Source of the DNA: Vibrio gallaecicus
Lineage (GTDB): Bacteria > Pseudomonadota > Gammaproteobacteria > Enterobacterales > Vibrionaceae
Length of the DNA stretch: 64,000 nt
Assembly (NCBI RefSeq): GCF_024347495.1
Contig: NZ_AP025491.1
Span: 310,001-374,000, forward strand
Direction: 5' to 3'
A program made the translations under genes and the position numbers. Of this stretch, positions 26,787-36,300 are shown piece after piece (the stretch's first letter is position 1; each line of letters begins with the position of its first letter). The notes under the pieces are model-generated. The model was not told where the DNA came from. It was given only the letters and a program-made list of their open reading frames with translations, and ran no database searches.

Positions 26787-27341
26787 ATGCTAGCGGAATG
26801 GTTAACACATAAAGACCACTTGAGAAGTTACATAGTAAAACAGACGGGTGATTTAGATCTAGCTGATGATATTTTGCAAGAAGTATATATAAAAGCCAGC
26901 CAAAAAATAGAACAGTTAGAAGCCAGGGATAAACTGAAAAATTGGTTATACCGTATCACTCATAACACGATCATGGACTTCTATCGCTCACATCAGAATC
27001 ATGAAGAGTTAGTTGATAACCAAGTGGAAGAAGAGGTGCCTGACGAAGTTGTGAACCTTCAAACCATGGGGCAGTGCTTGAGACCTATGTTTGATTGCTT
27101 ACCGGAAAAGTACCGTGAAGTGATGATCCTTTCGGAATTGGATGGGTTATCTCAGCAGGCTGTTGCTGATCAGTTAGGGTTATCACTTTCTGGTACGAAA
27201 AGCCGAATCCAGCGTGGCCGGGTTAAGCTTAAAAAGATTCTCACCGACTGCTGTAATGTGGAAGCTGGGCGAGAAGGTATAATAGACTTTTACCCCAAAG
27301 ATAAGTGTGTTGATTTTGCAAAGAAAAATGGTGCAAATTAG
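26787..27341 (+). CDS. sigZ: ECF-type sigma factor, SigZ-like
   Basis: 184 residues. Sigma-70 region 2 (about 8-70: DDILQEVYIKAS and NWLYRITHNTIMDFYR) and region 4 (about 100-150: SQQAVADQLGLSLSGTKSRIQRGRVKL) are present. A Cys-rich C-terminal extension (CCNVEAGREGIIDFYPKDKC) matches the SigZ subgroup. There is no anti-sigma gene beside it and no classical GGAAC -35 in its upstream region. The next gene, 180 bp downstream, encodes a glutathione-type ligase; a regulatory link is only a guess. Confidence 0.8.
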   Translation: MLAEWLTHKDHLRSYIVKQTGDLDLADDILQEVYIKASQKIEQLEARDKLKNWLYRITHNTIMDFYRSHQNHEELVDNQVEEEVPDEVVNLQTMGQCLRPMFDCLPEKYREVMILSELDGLSQQAVADQLGLSLSGTKSRIQRGRVKLKKILTDCCNVEAGREGIIDFYPKDKCVDFAKKNGAN

Positions 27342-27381
27342 GCTATGTTTGGCAGTTTGATGGTTAACTTACTTTAAATAG

Positions 27382-27411
27382 AAATCGATCCGTAATATGG
27401 GTCGATTTTTT
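27382..27411 (+). terminator. Terminator after the sigma factor gene
   Basis: AAATCGATCC pairs with GGGTCGATTT (one G-T pair) and runs into a T tract. It separates the sigma factor from the synthetase gene, so the two are probably not one transcript. Confidence 0.7.
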
Positions 27412-27521
27412 GTTTAAATCAGTTTCTACTATCCGCAATTGATAGTTTCTACTACAAAAATAGCACGCGAGCTCTGACGGCAGTAAGTGCAGCATCAGAT
27501 AAATTAGAGAGTTTTTTCATA

Positions 27522-28997
27522 ATGAATACCAACAAAAACCAATTTATATCGCAGCAAGTGATTGAAGATGTATGTGAGTGGGAAATCATGCATGGTGTTG
27601 CTTTTCGTCAGGATGATAATACAGCAAGACATGTGCCATTTAGTATCACTCCAATGACGATGGAACGTCCAGTTTATAGTCATTTACTCGCGGTGACGCC
27701 ATTAATCGCTAAGTTAGTGAGTAACGTGTCAGAAGATCATGAGTTCTTGCAAGAATCCCTTCGTGATATGGCAAAAGCTGACCCTTTCTTCGGGCGTTTA
27801 ATTGAGTTACACCAGCAAGCCTACGGCGATGTATCTCAAAGTGATGAAGCGGCTCGCCAGTCATTATTATTGATGCGAACTGATTTTATGGACGATCGCC
27901 AGCATGGTGCAAAAGTGATTGAGTTTAATGGTATTGCGGCTGGTATGGGACCCTTCGGACAACGCGCGACAGAGCTACATCGCTTTGTCAAAGACCAATG
28001 GAATGACGTATACAATACGTGGCTAGAAGATGATTCAGCGGTCCCTGCTGATAATCAAGCTTTGGAGCAACTGGCTCATGGGATTGCAACGGCAACCAAT
28101 AAAGTAAAAATGCACTTCTCGGCATTAGATGATGCAAACGACCAGCAGAAACCAACGTTTTTGATGATTGTTCAGAAAGGCGAGGATAATGTTTACGATC
28201 AGCACCTTCTGGAAGTAGCCCTGCGAAACCTTGGTGTGAGAACGGTAAGACGTACATTCGATCAGTTGAGCACTCAGCTATCGAGTGGTGAGAATAAGCG
28301 CCTTATTTTGAATGGTGTAGGGGCAATCGATACGGTTTATCTAAGAGCTGGTTATCAATATTCAGATTACTGGGCTCCGGATCTAAACGAACCTATTTGC
28401 TGCCATACGTTAAGCCAAACGCGTTTGTTCATTGAGAAACATTATGTAGCAATGAATGCCACTATCAGCCAGCAACTGGCAACCAGTAAATCAATGCAAA
28501 TGCTACTGACTATTATGCCTGCAGAAGATTATGCTCGTTGGGGTTTAACACTTGAAGAAGCGCAGTTAGTGAAAAGCGTATTGGCGGAGATGAAGCCTAT
28601 TTCGACAGAAACCATTGAATGGTTCAACTGCCATGCGGACAAAAAAGAATGGGTGCTTAAAAATCAAGGTGAGGGTGGTGGCCACTGTGTATTTGGTGAA
28701 GACATCAGCGACACTCTCACTAAGCTAAAACCAGAAGAGTACGATGCGTGGGCATTGATGCAACGTTTGTATCCGCATGAACGAGACACATCCACAATTG
28801 CTATTCGCGATGGTCAGCAAACGTTGGTGAAAGATCTTGTGAGTGAGATAGGTTTATTTACTGCGCACTATAAGGGTGACGCCGTAACAGAGTTGGGTGG
28901 TTACGCTGGTTATCTAATTCGTAGTAAGCCTGCAAGTGAGAATGAAGGTGGTATTCATAGTGGTCAAGGTATTCTCGATTCACTTGTTCTCATTTAA
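27522..28997 (+). CDS. Eukaryotic-type glutathione synthetase
   Basis: 491 residues. It matches the eukaryotic GSS fold and motifs: EFNGIAAG (134-141), TVYLRAGYQYSDY (about 271-283), ATP-grasp VLKNQGEGGGHCVFGE (378-393) with Lys380, and near the C-terminus SEIGLFTAHY and YLIRSKP with the substrate-binding Arg. Human GSS has 474 residues and the same block order. The expected reaction joins gamma-glutamylcysteine and glycine with ATP. Bacterial glutathione synthetases are normally the unrelated GshB type, so this may be a second enzyme or have another acceptor. Start chosen at the only good ATG. Confidence 0.75.
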   Translation: MNTNKNQFISQQVIEDVCEWEIMHGVAFRQDDNTARHVPFSITPMTMERPVYSHLLAVTPLIAKLVSNVSEDHEFLQESLRDMAKADPFFGRLIELHQQAYGDVSQSDEAARQSLLLMRTDFMDDRQHGAKVIEFNGIAAGMGPFGQRATELHRFVKDQWNDVYNTWLEDDSAVPADNQALEQLAHGIATATNKVKMHFSALDDANDQQKPTFLMIVQKGEDNVYDQHLLEVALRNLGVRTVRRTFDQLSTQLSSGENKRLILNGVGAIDTVYLRAGYQYSDYWAPDLNEPICCHTLSQTRLFIEKHYVAMNATISQQLATSKSMQMLLTIMPAEDYARWGLTLEEAQLVKSVLAEMKPISTETIEWFNCHADKKEWVLKNQGEGGGHCVFGEDISDTLTKLKPEEYDAWALMQRLYPHERDTSTIAIRDGQQTLVKDLVSEIGLFTAHYKGDAVTELGGYAGYLIRSKPASENEGGIHSGQGILDSLVLI

Positions 28998-29370
28998 TTT
29001 ATATCAAGAGGTTTAGATTAATTGTAGCCTTTGGGTAATTAGACCTTCAGAAGTGTCATTATCCATTGGCTGATTTTATAAACATCAGCATTATTCACTT
29101 TTTTGCAAAGCATCCATCATCCTTTCGATTCACATTTCGTTTAGTTATTCAGCGACTCCCATAATACGTAGCTTCAACTTGGTAAAGAGATCATTTCCGA
29201 ACTTGAGTTTATAGACCTTCTTGAATCTATGAAAAAATCTTATTTATTTGAGCTAGGTTATAAGTCAGAGTTTTAAAGTGTGAACTAACAATCACATCTT
29301 GTTGATAGCGCTTTGCTTAATATTACGCCTGATTATTATGTATGATAATAACATATAAAGGATTAAATAA
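28998..29370. other. Intergenic region upstream of alginate lyase
   Basis: 373 bp, AT-rich, with the alginate lyase promoter at its right end. The only gene-like trace is 29172-29276 (plus strand), 34 codons ending in a stop whose product is Leu/Glu-rich (ends YLFELGYKSEF). It has only an internal ATG and no ribosome site, so I consider it a remnant at best. Confidence 0.4.
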
Positions 29371-30414
29371 ATGAAACAAACTCTTGCTCTGACTGGTGCT
29401 ATTTTACTTGCTATGCCTGCATTGGCAGATGTTGCTAATAACGGTGTGGATTCCCCAGTTCCTGCTGATAAATTTGATATGCGTAACTGGAAAATTACGA
29501 TTCCTTCAGACATCAATGAAGATGGTAAAGTCGATGAAATTGAAGGCGTAGCAATGATGAGCTACTCTCATTCAGACTTCTTCCACCTAGATAAGAACGG
29601 GCATCTTGTCTTTGAAGTGCATAACAAAGCGATCACGACTAAAAATTCAAAGAATGCGCGTTCTGAACTGCGTCAAATGCCTCGTGGTGCTAATTTTGAT
29701 AACATTCTTACTGACGGCAAGCTGAACCAGTGGGCTCTTTCTAGCCACCCAGAAGCGGATCAATACAGCGCAGTAGGCGGCACTTTAGAGGCAACGCTTC
29801 AGGTTAACCATGTTTCTCTGCATGCAAAACACCCTGAAAAATATCCAGCGCACTCTGTAGTTGTAGGACAAATACACGCTAAAAAGCACAAAGATCAGAT
29901 CAAAGCTAAAACTGGATATGGACACGGTAACGAGCCTCTTAAGATTTTCTACAAGAAGTTTCCAGACCAAGAATACGGTTCAGTTTTCTGGAACTACGAA
30001 CGTAACCTAGAGAAGAAAGATCCAAACCGTGCGGATATTGCTTACCCAGTATGGGGCAACACTTGGGAAAACCCAGCTGAGCCAGGAAAAGCAGGTATTG
30101 CTCTAGGTGAAGACTTTAGCTATCGAGTAGAAGTTAAGGGCACAATGATGCACCTAACTTTCGAAACGGCGAGGCACAATACAGTGACTTACGACATTGA
30201 CTTAAGTAAAGGTGTGGATGATAAAGATCACCCAACAGGTTATGCAGCAGATGACTTCTACTACAAAGCGGGTGCATACGGTCAATGTAGCGTACAAGAT
30301 TCTCACCCAGTATGGGGACCTGGTTGTGAAGGTACGGGTGATTTTGCTGTTGATAAGAAGAATGGTGACTACAACAGTGTGACGTTCTCTGCTTTGAAGT
30401 TGAACGGTAAGTAA
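29371..30414 (+). CDS. Alginate lyase, polysaccharide lyase family 7
   Basis: 347 residues with a signal peptide (residues 1-19), so secreted. The three PL7 signature motifs are present in order: RSELR at 97-101, QIH at 167-169 and YYKAGAYGQ at 297-305. It cleaves alginate by beta-elimination; the QIH form often goes with poly-guluronate or broad preference. A disulfide may join Cys near 306 and 319. There is no carbohydrate-binding module. The gene stands alone, apart from any alginate operon in this window. Confidence 0.93.
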   Translation: MKQTLALTGAILLAMPALADVANNGVDSPVPADKFDMRNWKITIPSDINEDGKVDEIEGVAMMSYSHSDFFHLDKNGHLVFEVHNKAITTKNSKNARSELRQMPRGANFDNILTDGKLNQWALSSHPEADQYSAVGGTLEATLQVNHVSLHAKHPEKYPAHSVVVGQIHAKKHKDQIKAKTGYGHGNEPLKIFYKKFPDQEYGSVFWNYERNLEKKDPNRADIAYPVWGNTWENPAEPGKAGIALGEDFSYRVEVKGTMMHLTFETARHNTVTYDIDLSKGVDDKDHPTGYAADDFYYKAGAYGQCSVQDSHPVWGPGCEGTGDFAVDKKNGDYNSVTFSALKLNGK

Positions 30415-30448
30415 CCTCACTTTCCACCAACATTTATTTGTTAAAAGA

Positions 30449-30488
30449 AGCCTTTTGGTGCGCTAACCCGTAGTAAAAGGCTTTTCTA
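30449..30488 (+). terminator. Terminator of the alginate lyase gene
   Basis: AGCCTTTT and AAAAGGCT form a stem of 8 bp with a long loop, followed by TTTCTATT. Confidence 0.65.
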
Positions 30489-30669
30489 TTTCGATGTCAG
30501 GTTTTTCTGTTCTTTCTTACCTGTTCGTTTATTAACGACATTCTTGGTAATCAATCGAACATCAAGGTTTGACACTGATCACTCATATCGTTAGCCTGAG
30601 CGGCAAAGTAACTTGTCTTAGCTGATGGGTTACTCTGCATTACCCTATCTATCCAAGGAACAAGATTAC

Positions 30670-31263
30670 ATGAGTGAGCTAACACCACAGCAAGAAGAAG
30701 CTATTGCAACGTTTAAAGAGAACCTTCATCTTCCTGGAGGTGGTTTCCATCTTCTTATCATTGAGTTGTGTAAAGAATTTCAATTGCCTTTCCAAAAAGT
30801 ACGTAATGTATTGATGAAAGCTCAAACAAAAATTGAAAAGAAGATTCGTCACGATTTCAATGCCGTATGTGAGAGTGATTTAACTCAAGAGACTTGGTTG
30901 AATACGATTCGAGCTAAATTAGGAGAGATGGCTCAAGACCATGTGCCTGTCATGGACAACTTATTAGCGAGTGAAAAATACAAGAAAGTATTGGCGGCGC
31001 TTACCTCACCTATTCAAAATGAATACGAGCGTGAAGATATTTTAGAAGAGTTAATGCAAGTGTATGAAAAAGAGGTGTTTAAGCCTTTGCTTGCTATGCT
31101 GCATACAACCAAATTGTATTGGAAACTTATGCTCGCAGAAGATTTAAATAAAATGACTGAAACATGCCGTGAGCAATTCGCCGATTACCCGCAACATATG
31201 GAAGCTGCCGAGCTTTTATTTAAGCTAGATGAAAAAGTGAGAGCCACAAAGCTAAGTGAATAA
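30670..31263 (+). CDS. Hypothetical soluble protein (possible DUF3069 family)
   Basis: 197 residues from the ATG at 30670, preceded by CCAAGGAACAAG; an in-frame ATG at 30625 lacks a ribosome site. No signal peptide or membrane span. Rich in charged residues and helix-like, with a coiled-coil tendency (LLASEKYKKVLAALTSPIQNEYEREDILEELMQ). I have only a weak memory of gammaproteobacterial DUF3069. An octanucleotide repeat begins at its stop codon. Confidence 0.65.
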   Translation: MSELTPQQEEAIATFKENLHLPGGGFHLLIIELCKEFQLPFQKVRNVLMKAQTKIEKKIRHDFNAVCESDLTQETWLNTIRAKLGEMAQDHVPVMDNLLASEKYKKVLAALTSPIQNEYEREDILEELMQVYEKEVFKPLLAMLHTTKLYWKLMLAEDLNKMTETCREQFADYPQHMEAAELLFKLDEKVRATKLSE

Positions 31264-31298
31264 GTGAATAAGTGAATAAGTGAATAAGTGAATAAGTG
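31253..31298. repeat. Octanucleotide tandem repeat TAAGTGAA x 5 plus partial
   Basis: Five exact copies (31253-31292), then TAAGTG. The first copy contains the last codons and the second the stop codon of the hypothetical gene, so copy change would not alter the protein. Such arrays often vary by slippage. Confidence 0.85.
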
Positions 31299-31377
31299 TT
31301 TAATTCACTGATGTAGCTGTCTATTACTGCGCCTTTTACTTAAATCTGTATTTCCACACCTCTAACCACCTCTCTTC

Positions 31378-31407
31378 ATCAATAGGCTTACTACTGAGCC
31401 TATTGAT
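31378..31407. terminator. Convergent hairpin between the hypothetical gene and the LysR gene
   Basis: ATCAATAGGCT (31378-31388) pairs perfectly with AGCCTATTGAT (31397-31407) around an 8-base loop. Lying between two converging genes, it is probably a shared terminator, though T runs are weak. Confidence 0.5.
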
Positions 31408-31445
31408 TCTATGTCAGCCGTGAATCGTGAACTTTGACTTTATGG

Positions 31446-32333
31446 CTATTTCAGTACTTGTTTAATTTTATCTATAAGAGTGTTGTAACGGTGAGGGAGT
31501 TCTCTATTTCGTTTCTGTACCAAATATAGAGCTTCTTCCACCTTTTTAGTTGGAGGAGCGATATAAAGGTTTTCTGCTTGAGGGAAGTTTCTAACAGCAC
31601 TTTCAGGTAGAACCGTGAAACCTAAGCCTTTAGATATCGGTACCAGAATTTGGTGTAGTTGGTTGATATAACCAGCTTTTGGTAGCGAATTTATGTTTAT
31701 CTTTGATAGCTCTTCATCGCCACACAAATCAAAATAAAGCGATAGATAGTGATGAGAATCGGGGTGGCAGATCAAACCAACAGAAAACAATAACTCCGAT
31801 GTTACAGCTTGTCCCTCATAGGATTTAGGTAGGACTAAGCACAGGGCTTCTTTTCCGATAATTTCATTTTGAAATAAGCTGCTACTGGGTATGTGTGTGA
31901 CTATGCCAAGCTCAATGCTGCCTTGTTGAATGTCGTTCAACACTTTGTGGTTTGGCGCAGCTTCAAGGTGGAAATACATTTCGGAATGTTCTTTTTGCAA
32001 ATCCAATAACTTGGGATAGAGCAATAAAGACAAAGACCCAGAGCACGATAATAAACATTGGCCTGAATAAGGGTTATCAAAACATAATGATTCGAATAGA
32101 GCGTGCTCATCTTTAGCGATTTTAATGGCGTATTGATAGATTATTCGACCCTGTTCGGTCAGTTCAAAACTCTTGTTTTCTCTTGTAATTAAAGGGTGAT
32201 TACAAGCATGTTCTAGCTTCTTGATATGCTGGCTCACACCCGGTTGAGTCATGTAGAGTTTTTCTGCGGTCTGAGTGAAATGACCAACATCAACTAGAGT
32301 TTTGAATGTGTGTAACCAAAGAGGGTTAAGCAT
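31446..32333 (-). CDS. LysR-family transcriptional regulator
   Basis: 295 residues. N-terminal winged helix (residues 1-65: HFTQTAEKLYMTQPGVSQHIKKLE) and a periplasmic-binding-like effector domain (about 90-290). It diverges from the racemase-MFS pair, so it most likely regulates those genes; the inducer is unknown. The intervening 157 bp are AT-rich, with room for the usual T-N11-A sites. Confidence 0.88.
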   Translation of the reverse strand: MLNPLWLHTFKTLVDVGHFTQTAEKLYMTQPGVSQHIKKLEHACNHPLITRENKSFELTEQGRIIYQYAIKIAKDEHALFESLCFDNPYSGQCLLSCSGSLSLLLYPKLLDLQKEHSEMYFHLEAAPNHKVLNDIQQGSIELGIVTHIPSSSLFQNEIIGKEALCLVLPKSYEGQAVTSELLFSVGLICHPDSHHYLSLYFDLCGDEELSKININSLPKAGYINQLHQILVPISKGLGFTVLPESAVRNFPQAENLYIAPPTKKVEEALYLVQKRNRELPHRYNTLIDKIKQVLK

Positions 32334-32490
32334 GCGCTAGGCTCAATAAATAACAAAAAATTATTATTATTGCAAAATATGATAATTTCAAGATGTCATT
32401 TTGTCTTCGTGTGGCTCAACGATAAATTCATTTGTACCAAAGTGTGTTTTCTGTTCTAGTGAATTGATATTCAATCTCAGAGGATAAGTG

Positions 32491-33183
32491 ATGAAAACAA
32501 TTGGCATGCTAGGTGGAATGAGTTGGGAGTCTACATCAAATTATTATCGTGAAATTAACCAGTTAGTCAAAGCTCAACTGGGTGGTTTCAATTCTGCCAA
32601 AATTGTTATGTACAGCGTAAATTTTGAAGAGATTGAAAAATTACAAACAGCAGGTGAATGGGATAAAACCGGTATAATTCTTAGTAATGCGGCTCTTTCA
32701 CTGAAAGCGGCAGGTGCTGATTTTTTAATGATTTGCACGAATACAATGCATAAAGTCGCGAATCAAGTGGAACAAGAAACCGGGTTACCACTTTTACATA
32801 TAGCTGATGCGACTGGCGAGCAGTTAAAAGCACAAGGTATTAGCAAGGTTGGTTTGTTAGGTACTGCATTTACAATGGAACAACAGTTCTACAAAGGTCG
32901 TTTACAAGAAAAGTTTGGTATTGAAGTCATCGTACCTAATGGTGTTCAGCGTAAGCTAGTTCATGGAGTGATTTATAACGAATTGGTTCAAGGTGTTTTA
33001 AATAACCGATCAAGAAATGATTTCATTACGGTGATAAACGACCTACAGGAAAGTGGTGCAGAGGCAGTAATCTTAGGTTGTACTGAAATTGCTATGTTGG
33101 TGAATCAGAATGATACGAAAGTTCCTTTGTTCGATACTACCGAAATACATGCTCAGGCGGCCGTTGACTACGCATTAAGCTAA
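32491..33183 (+). CDS. Aspartate/glutamate racemase family protein
   Basis: 230 residues from ATG 32491; GTG 32488 is an equally possible start behind GAGGATAAG. The two catalytic cysteines stand in ICTNTMH (Cys82) and GCTEI (Cys197), the cofactor-independent racemase arrangement. The N-terminus (IGMLGGMSWESTSNYYREIN) matches the YgeA/RacX group, which has broad L/D amino-acid racemase activity. Followed by an MFS transporter and regulated by a divergent LysR protein, which suggests amino-acid or D-amino-acid metabolism. Confidence 0.88.
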   Translation: MKTIGMLGGMSWESTSNYYREINQLVKAQLGGFNSAKIVMYSVNFEEIEKLQTAGEWDKTGIILSNAALSLKAAGADFLMICTNTMHKVANQVEQETGLPLLHIADATGEQLKAQGISKVGLLGTAFTMEQQFYKGRLQEKFGIEVIVPNGVQRKLVHGVIYNELVQGVLNNRSRNDFITVINDLQESGAEAVILGCTEIAMLVNQNDTKVPLFDTTEIHAQAAVDYALS

Positions 33184-33297
33184 TACGATTAAAAGTACAT
33201 TTAGAAGACGTACATTAAAAACGTATATTTGAAAGAACCGGATTAGAGGTGAATCAACACAGTGTTGGTTCATCTTAGAAAATACAAGGATTGTGTG

Positions 33298-34464
33298 ATG
33301 AATAGAAATGTTTGGTTATTATCGCTTTGCCAAGCACTGCTAATGACAGGAAACATATTGTTGATTTCCGTGATTGGATTAATTGGCAAACAGATTGCAC
33401 CGAGCACCAGTATGATTACATTGCCTGTTGCATTGCAGTTTCTTGGTTTGATGGCTGCCACTATCCCTGCATCCTTGATATCCGGAAAATTAGGGCGTAA
33501 ACGGGGTTTTAGTATTGGTAACATGGTCGGGATTACAGGTGCGAGCCTTGCGACCTATGCTTTATATCAGCAGCAATTTTACCTATTTTGTTTTGCTACA
33601 TTTTTGCTGGGTATCGGTATTGGTTTTGGCACGCTTTATCGTTTTGCGGCTATTGAGGTTTGCGATGAAAATGCACGACACCGGGCAATATCCATATCTA
33701 TGGCTGGTGGAGTATTAGCGGCTGTTTTAGGACCTAACTTAGCTATTATGTCGCAAGAATGGTCACAGGACGGTTTATACATAGGCGCTTTTGCTTCACT
33801 TATCCTTTTGAATATTTTCGCTCTAATCATTCTACAAACGATTCAATTTCCCGAAACCTCATATCATTCCTCTCGAGAAAAATCAGACTCGATTGGTGAG
33901 ATTGTAAAAGCACCGAACTTTATTGTCGCCGTTTTTGCAGCAATGGTTTCCTACGCGGTAATGAATATTCTCATGACAGCAACACCACTTGCGATGATTG
34001 GCTGTGGGTTTAATTTTACGAAAGCGGCAGGGGTGATTGAATGGCACGTATTGGGCATGTTTGTACCTGCTTTCTTTACGGGGCGACTAATTGAAAAGTT
34101 TGGAGCACGACATGTGATATTAGTTGGTGGATTACTGTTTGTTGCATGTATTGCTATCAATATACACGGTCAATCTATTTGGCACTTTAGAGTTTCTCTA
34201 GTATTGCTTGGGGTGGGTTGGAACTTCATGTTTATAGCCGCGACAGGTATGTTTAGCCAAGCATACAAGGAAAAGAACAAAGCTAAAGCACAAGCGTTTA
34301 ATGAGTTTGTCGTGTTTAGCTGCGTCACGGTTACTGCACTTTTATCTGGTTGGCTTGAATCGACCGTTGGTTGGCAAAACTTGAATCTTTATGTCCTGCC
34401 GTTTGTGCTAATGGTCATTGTAATCTTTGCAGTGAATGCTAAGCAGTCTCGCGTTACGGCTTAA
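33298..34464 (+). CDS. MFS transporter
   Basis: 388 residues from the ATG at 33298 with AAGGA upstream; a GTG at 33262 would add 12 residues without a ribosome site. Twelve hydrophobic spans. The loop 2-3 motif GKLGRKRGFSIG is the MFS signature A. Substrate unknown; its position after the racemase suggests an amino acid or an exporter. Ends before a perfect inverted repeat. Confidence 0.85.
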   Translation: MNRNVWLLSLCQALLMTGNILLISVIGLIGKQIAPSTSMITLPVALQFLGLMAATIPASLISGKLGRKRGFSIGNMVGITGASLATYALYQQQFYLFCFATFLLGIGIGFGTLYRFAAIEVCDENARHRAISISMAGGVLAAVLGPNLAIMSQEWSQDGLYIGAFASLILLNIFALIILQTIQFPETSYHSSREKSDSIGEIVKAPNFIVAVFAAMVSYAVMNILMTATPLAMIGCGFNFTKAAGVIEWHVLGMFVPAFFTGRLIEKFGARHVILVGGLLFVACIAINIHGQSIWHFRVSLVLLGVGWNFMFIAATGMFSQAYKEKNKAKAQAFNEFVVFSCVTVTALLSGWLESTVGWQNLNLYVLPFVLMVIVIFAVNAKQSRVTA

Positions 34465-34535
34465 TAATTGATAATTGATACTGCTAAGAACACAGTATTT
34501 AACCCGCTAGTAACGAGCTTTACGTACGAATTAGT

Positions 34536-34569
34536 ATGCTCTGAACTCATCTATAAAAGTTCAGAGCAT
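34536..34569. terminator. Convergent inverted repeat between MFS and nucleoside-recognition genes
   Basis: ATGCTCTGAACT (34536-34547) and AGTTCAGAGCAT (34558-34569) are perfectly complementary around a 10-base loop. No clear T run on either strand, so its terminator role is likely by position only. Confidence 0.5.
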
Positions 34570-34593
34570 GTTAACTAAAGACTTTTACTTTTG

Positions 34594-35553
34594 TTAAGCG
34601 ACACTTCGATAGAAATATTTTTCACAGGTTTGATCACTTAGCTTTCTTAGCCCTAATGAGATTAGAGCGACAACAACAACGGAAAAGACTAACCGCCCCC
34701 AAAATATGGTGTTGAAGTCAGCACCTATCAACATAATCAATAATGTATCTTCAATCAGACTGTGTAGCAGATTAAGCAGCATAATTGCGGTGAATACATC
34801 TCTCGCGGCAATATGACCACGTTTAGCTTCATTTATCAGTAACCCCCCACCGAAAGATAAACCTAACGTGACGCCAATGATGGTGAGATTGGTTGCTTCT
34901 TTACTGATGCCTAAAATGCGAAGAAATGGTCTAAGTAACACAGCCATTAATTTTTCAATACCAAGCAGCTTCAAGATTTTAAGTAAAAATAATAAGGCAG
35001 AAATAACGAGGAATATAACAGCAAAGTTTTTTACTTGGCTTACCGCCCAAGCTAAATAACTGGTGTTTGTGACGGTTTCTGGCTGCCATAAAATGACCGC
35101 GTGTTCTGATAGGAAACCACCAGTTTGATAAGTCAGGTTAAGTAACCAAGCAAAAAAGAGACTACCACCAATACGCACAAAAAGAGTGCCAGCAAGGTTT
35201 ACCCCTGCTTTTTTTGCTATTGCAGCCTCTATGGGTAAGGAGTGCGCCAAAAGCATCATGCTGCCCAATATTGACGCTTGAGCCACCGTTAATGGCATGT
35301 CTAAATTGATGAACACGATTATACCTGCATAGATATTCGTGAGCATTGTGGTTGCCCAAACCAAGCCAAGTTCTTTGGGGAGCCCTACTAACTCCATAAT
35401 GGGGCTCAACCAACTACTCAGTAATACAATTCCTCCTAATTCTTCGACGACTTTTATCACTAGGATGATAGGAATCATAATTTTAAAAAGGGTGTATGTA
35501 ACATCAAAAATGTCACGAATAAGTTCTTTAAAAAAGAGTTGAATCGGTTGCAT
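34594..35553 (-). CDS. Nucleoside-recognition (Gate) domain membrane protein
   Basis: 319 residues with about eight hydrophobic segments. Gate-domain motifs TNIYAGIIVF and GLSFGGGLLINEAKRG are visible. Related proteins (spore maturation SpmA-like, and some nucleoside transporters) have unclear roles. It diverges from an Lrp/AsnC regulator 150 bp away, which may regulate it. No other partner. Confidence 0.75.
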   Translation of the reverse strand: MQPIQLFFKELIRDIFDVTYTLFKIMIPIILVIKVVEELGGIVLLSSWLSPIMELVGLPKELGLVWATTMLTNIYAGIIVFINLDMPLTVAQASILGSMMLLAHSLPIEAAIAKKAGVNLAGTLFVRIGGSLFFAWLLNLTYQTGGFLSEHAVILWQPETVTNTSYLAWAVSQVKNFAVIFLVISALLFLLKILKLLGIEKLMAVLLRPFLRILGISKEATNLTIIGVTLGLSFGGGLLINEAKRGHIAARDVFTAIMLLNLLHSLIEDTLLIMLIGADFNTIFWGRLVFSVVVVALISLGLRKLSDQTCEKYFYRSVA

Positions 35554-35703
35554 TGGCTCTGTCCATGAAATGTGGCGAATAGTGATATGTTACACAGCAT
35601 TTCTCTATCAAGATTTCGTTTTCAGTTTACTAAGATGTTAAAAAATTATTATTTGAGTTATTTTGAGAAATTATAGGTAATTAAATTGGCTCAGTGAGAA
35701 ATT

Positions 35704-36168
35704 ATGGATATAGATCGTATAGACAGGAATATCTTAGCAACCTTGCAAAAAAACAATCGAGTTTCAAATATTGTGTTGGCGGAGTTAGTTGGGTTATCGC
35801 CTCCTGCGTGTTTAAAGCGAGTTAAACGCCTACGCGAAGAGGGGATCATTATCGGTGATGTTTCGATTATCAACCCAGAGTTGGCTGGCAGCACTATGAC
35901 TTTGATTGTGTCTGTCGAAATGGAGCGAGATAGGGCAGATATATATCAAGTGTTTAGACGTTCTATTTTGAAGGCTCCTGAGGTGACCCAATGCTACCAA
36001 ATATCAGGAAGTTATGACTTTATGTTAGTAGTGACAGTAAAGGATATTCTGGCTTATGAGCAGTTTGTAGAACGCGTTTTGCATACGGATTTAAACATCA
36101 GAAAGTTTCATACATCAGTTTCTTTGAGAACCGTTAAATTCACTACGGCAATCGATCTAGAAAAATAG
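35704..36168 (+). CDS. Lrp/AsnC-family transcriptional regulator
   Basis: 154 residues. Helix-turn-helix (residues about 5-50: VSNIVLAELVGLSPPACLKRVKRL) and the RAM ligand-binding domain (about 65-150). Lrp-type proteins respond to amino acids. It diverges from the Gate-domain gene, its likely target. The paired gene organisation recalls amino-acid transporter control, but the ligand is unknown. Confidence 0.9.
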   Translation: MDIDRIDRNILATLQKNNRVSNIVLAELVGLSPPACLKRVKRLREEGIIIGDVSIINPELAGSTMTLIVSVEMERDRADIYQVFRRSILKAPEVTQCYQISGSYDFMLVVTVKDILAYEQFVERVLHTDLNIRKFHTSVSLRTVKFTTAIDLEK

Positions 36169-36300
36169 CGTAAAGTTTAGGCTTAAAATACTAATTATAT
36201 GGATGTGGTGTCATTTTTATCACTAAATAAATACATTTTTTACACTTATCTATTTTATAATGTTATTTGATTCGTTAATTAGTAGTACTGTGAGATAACT

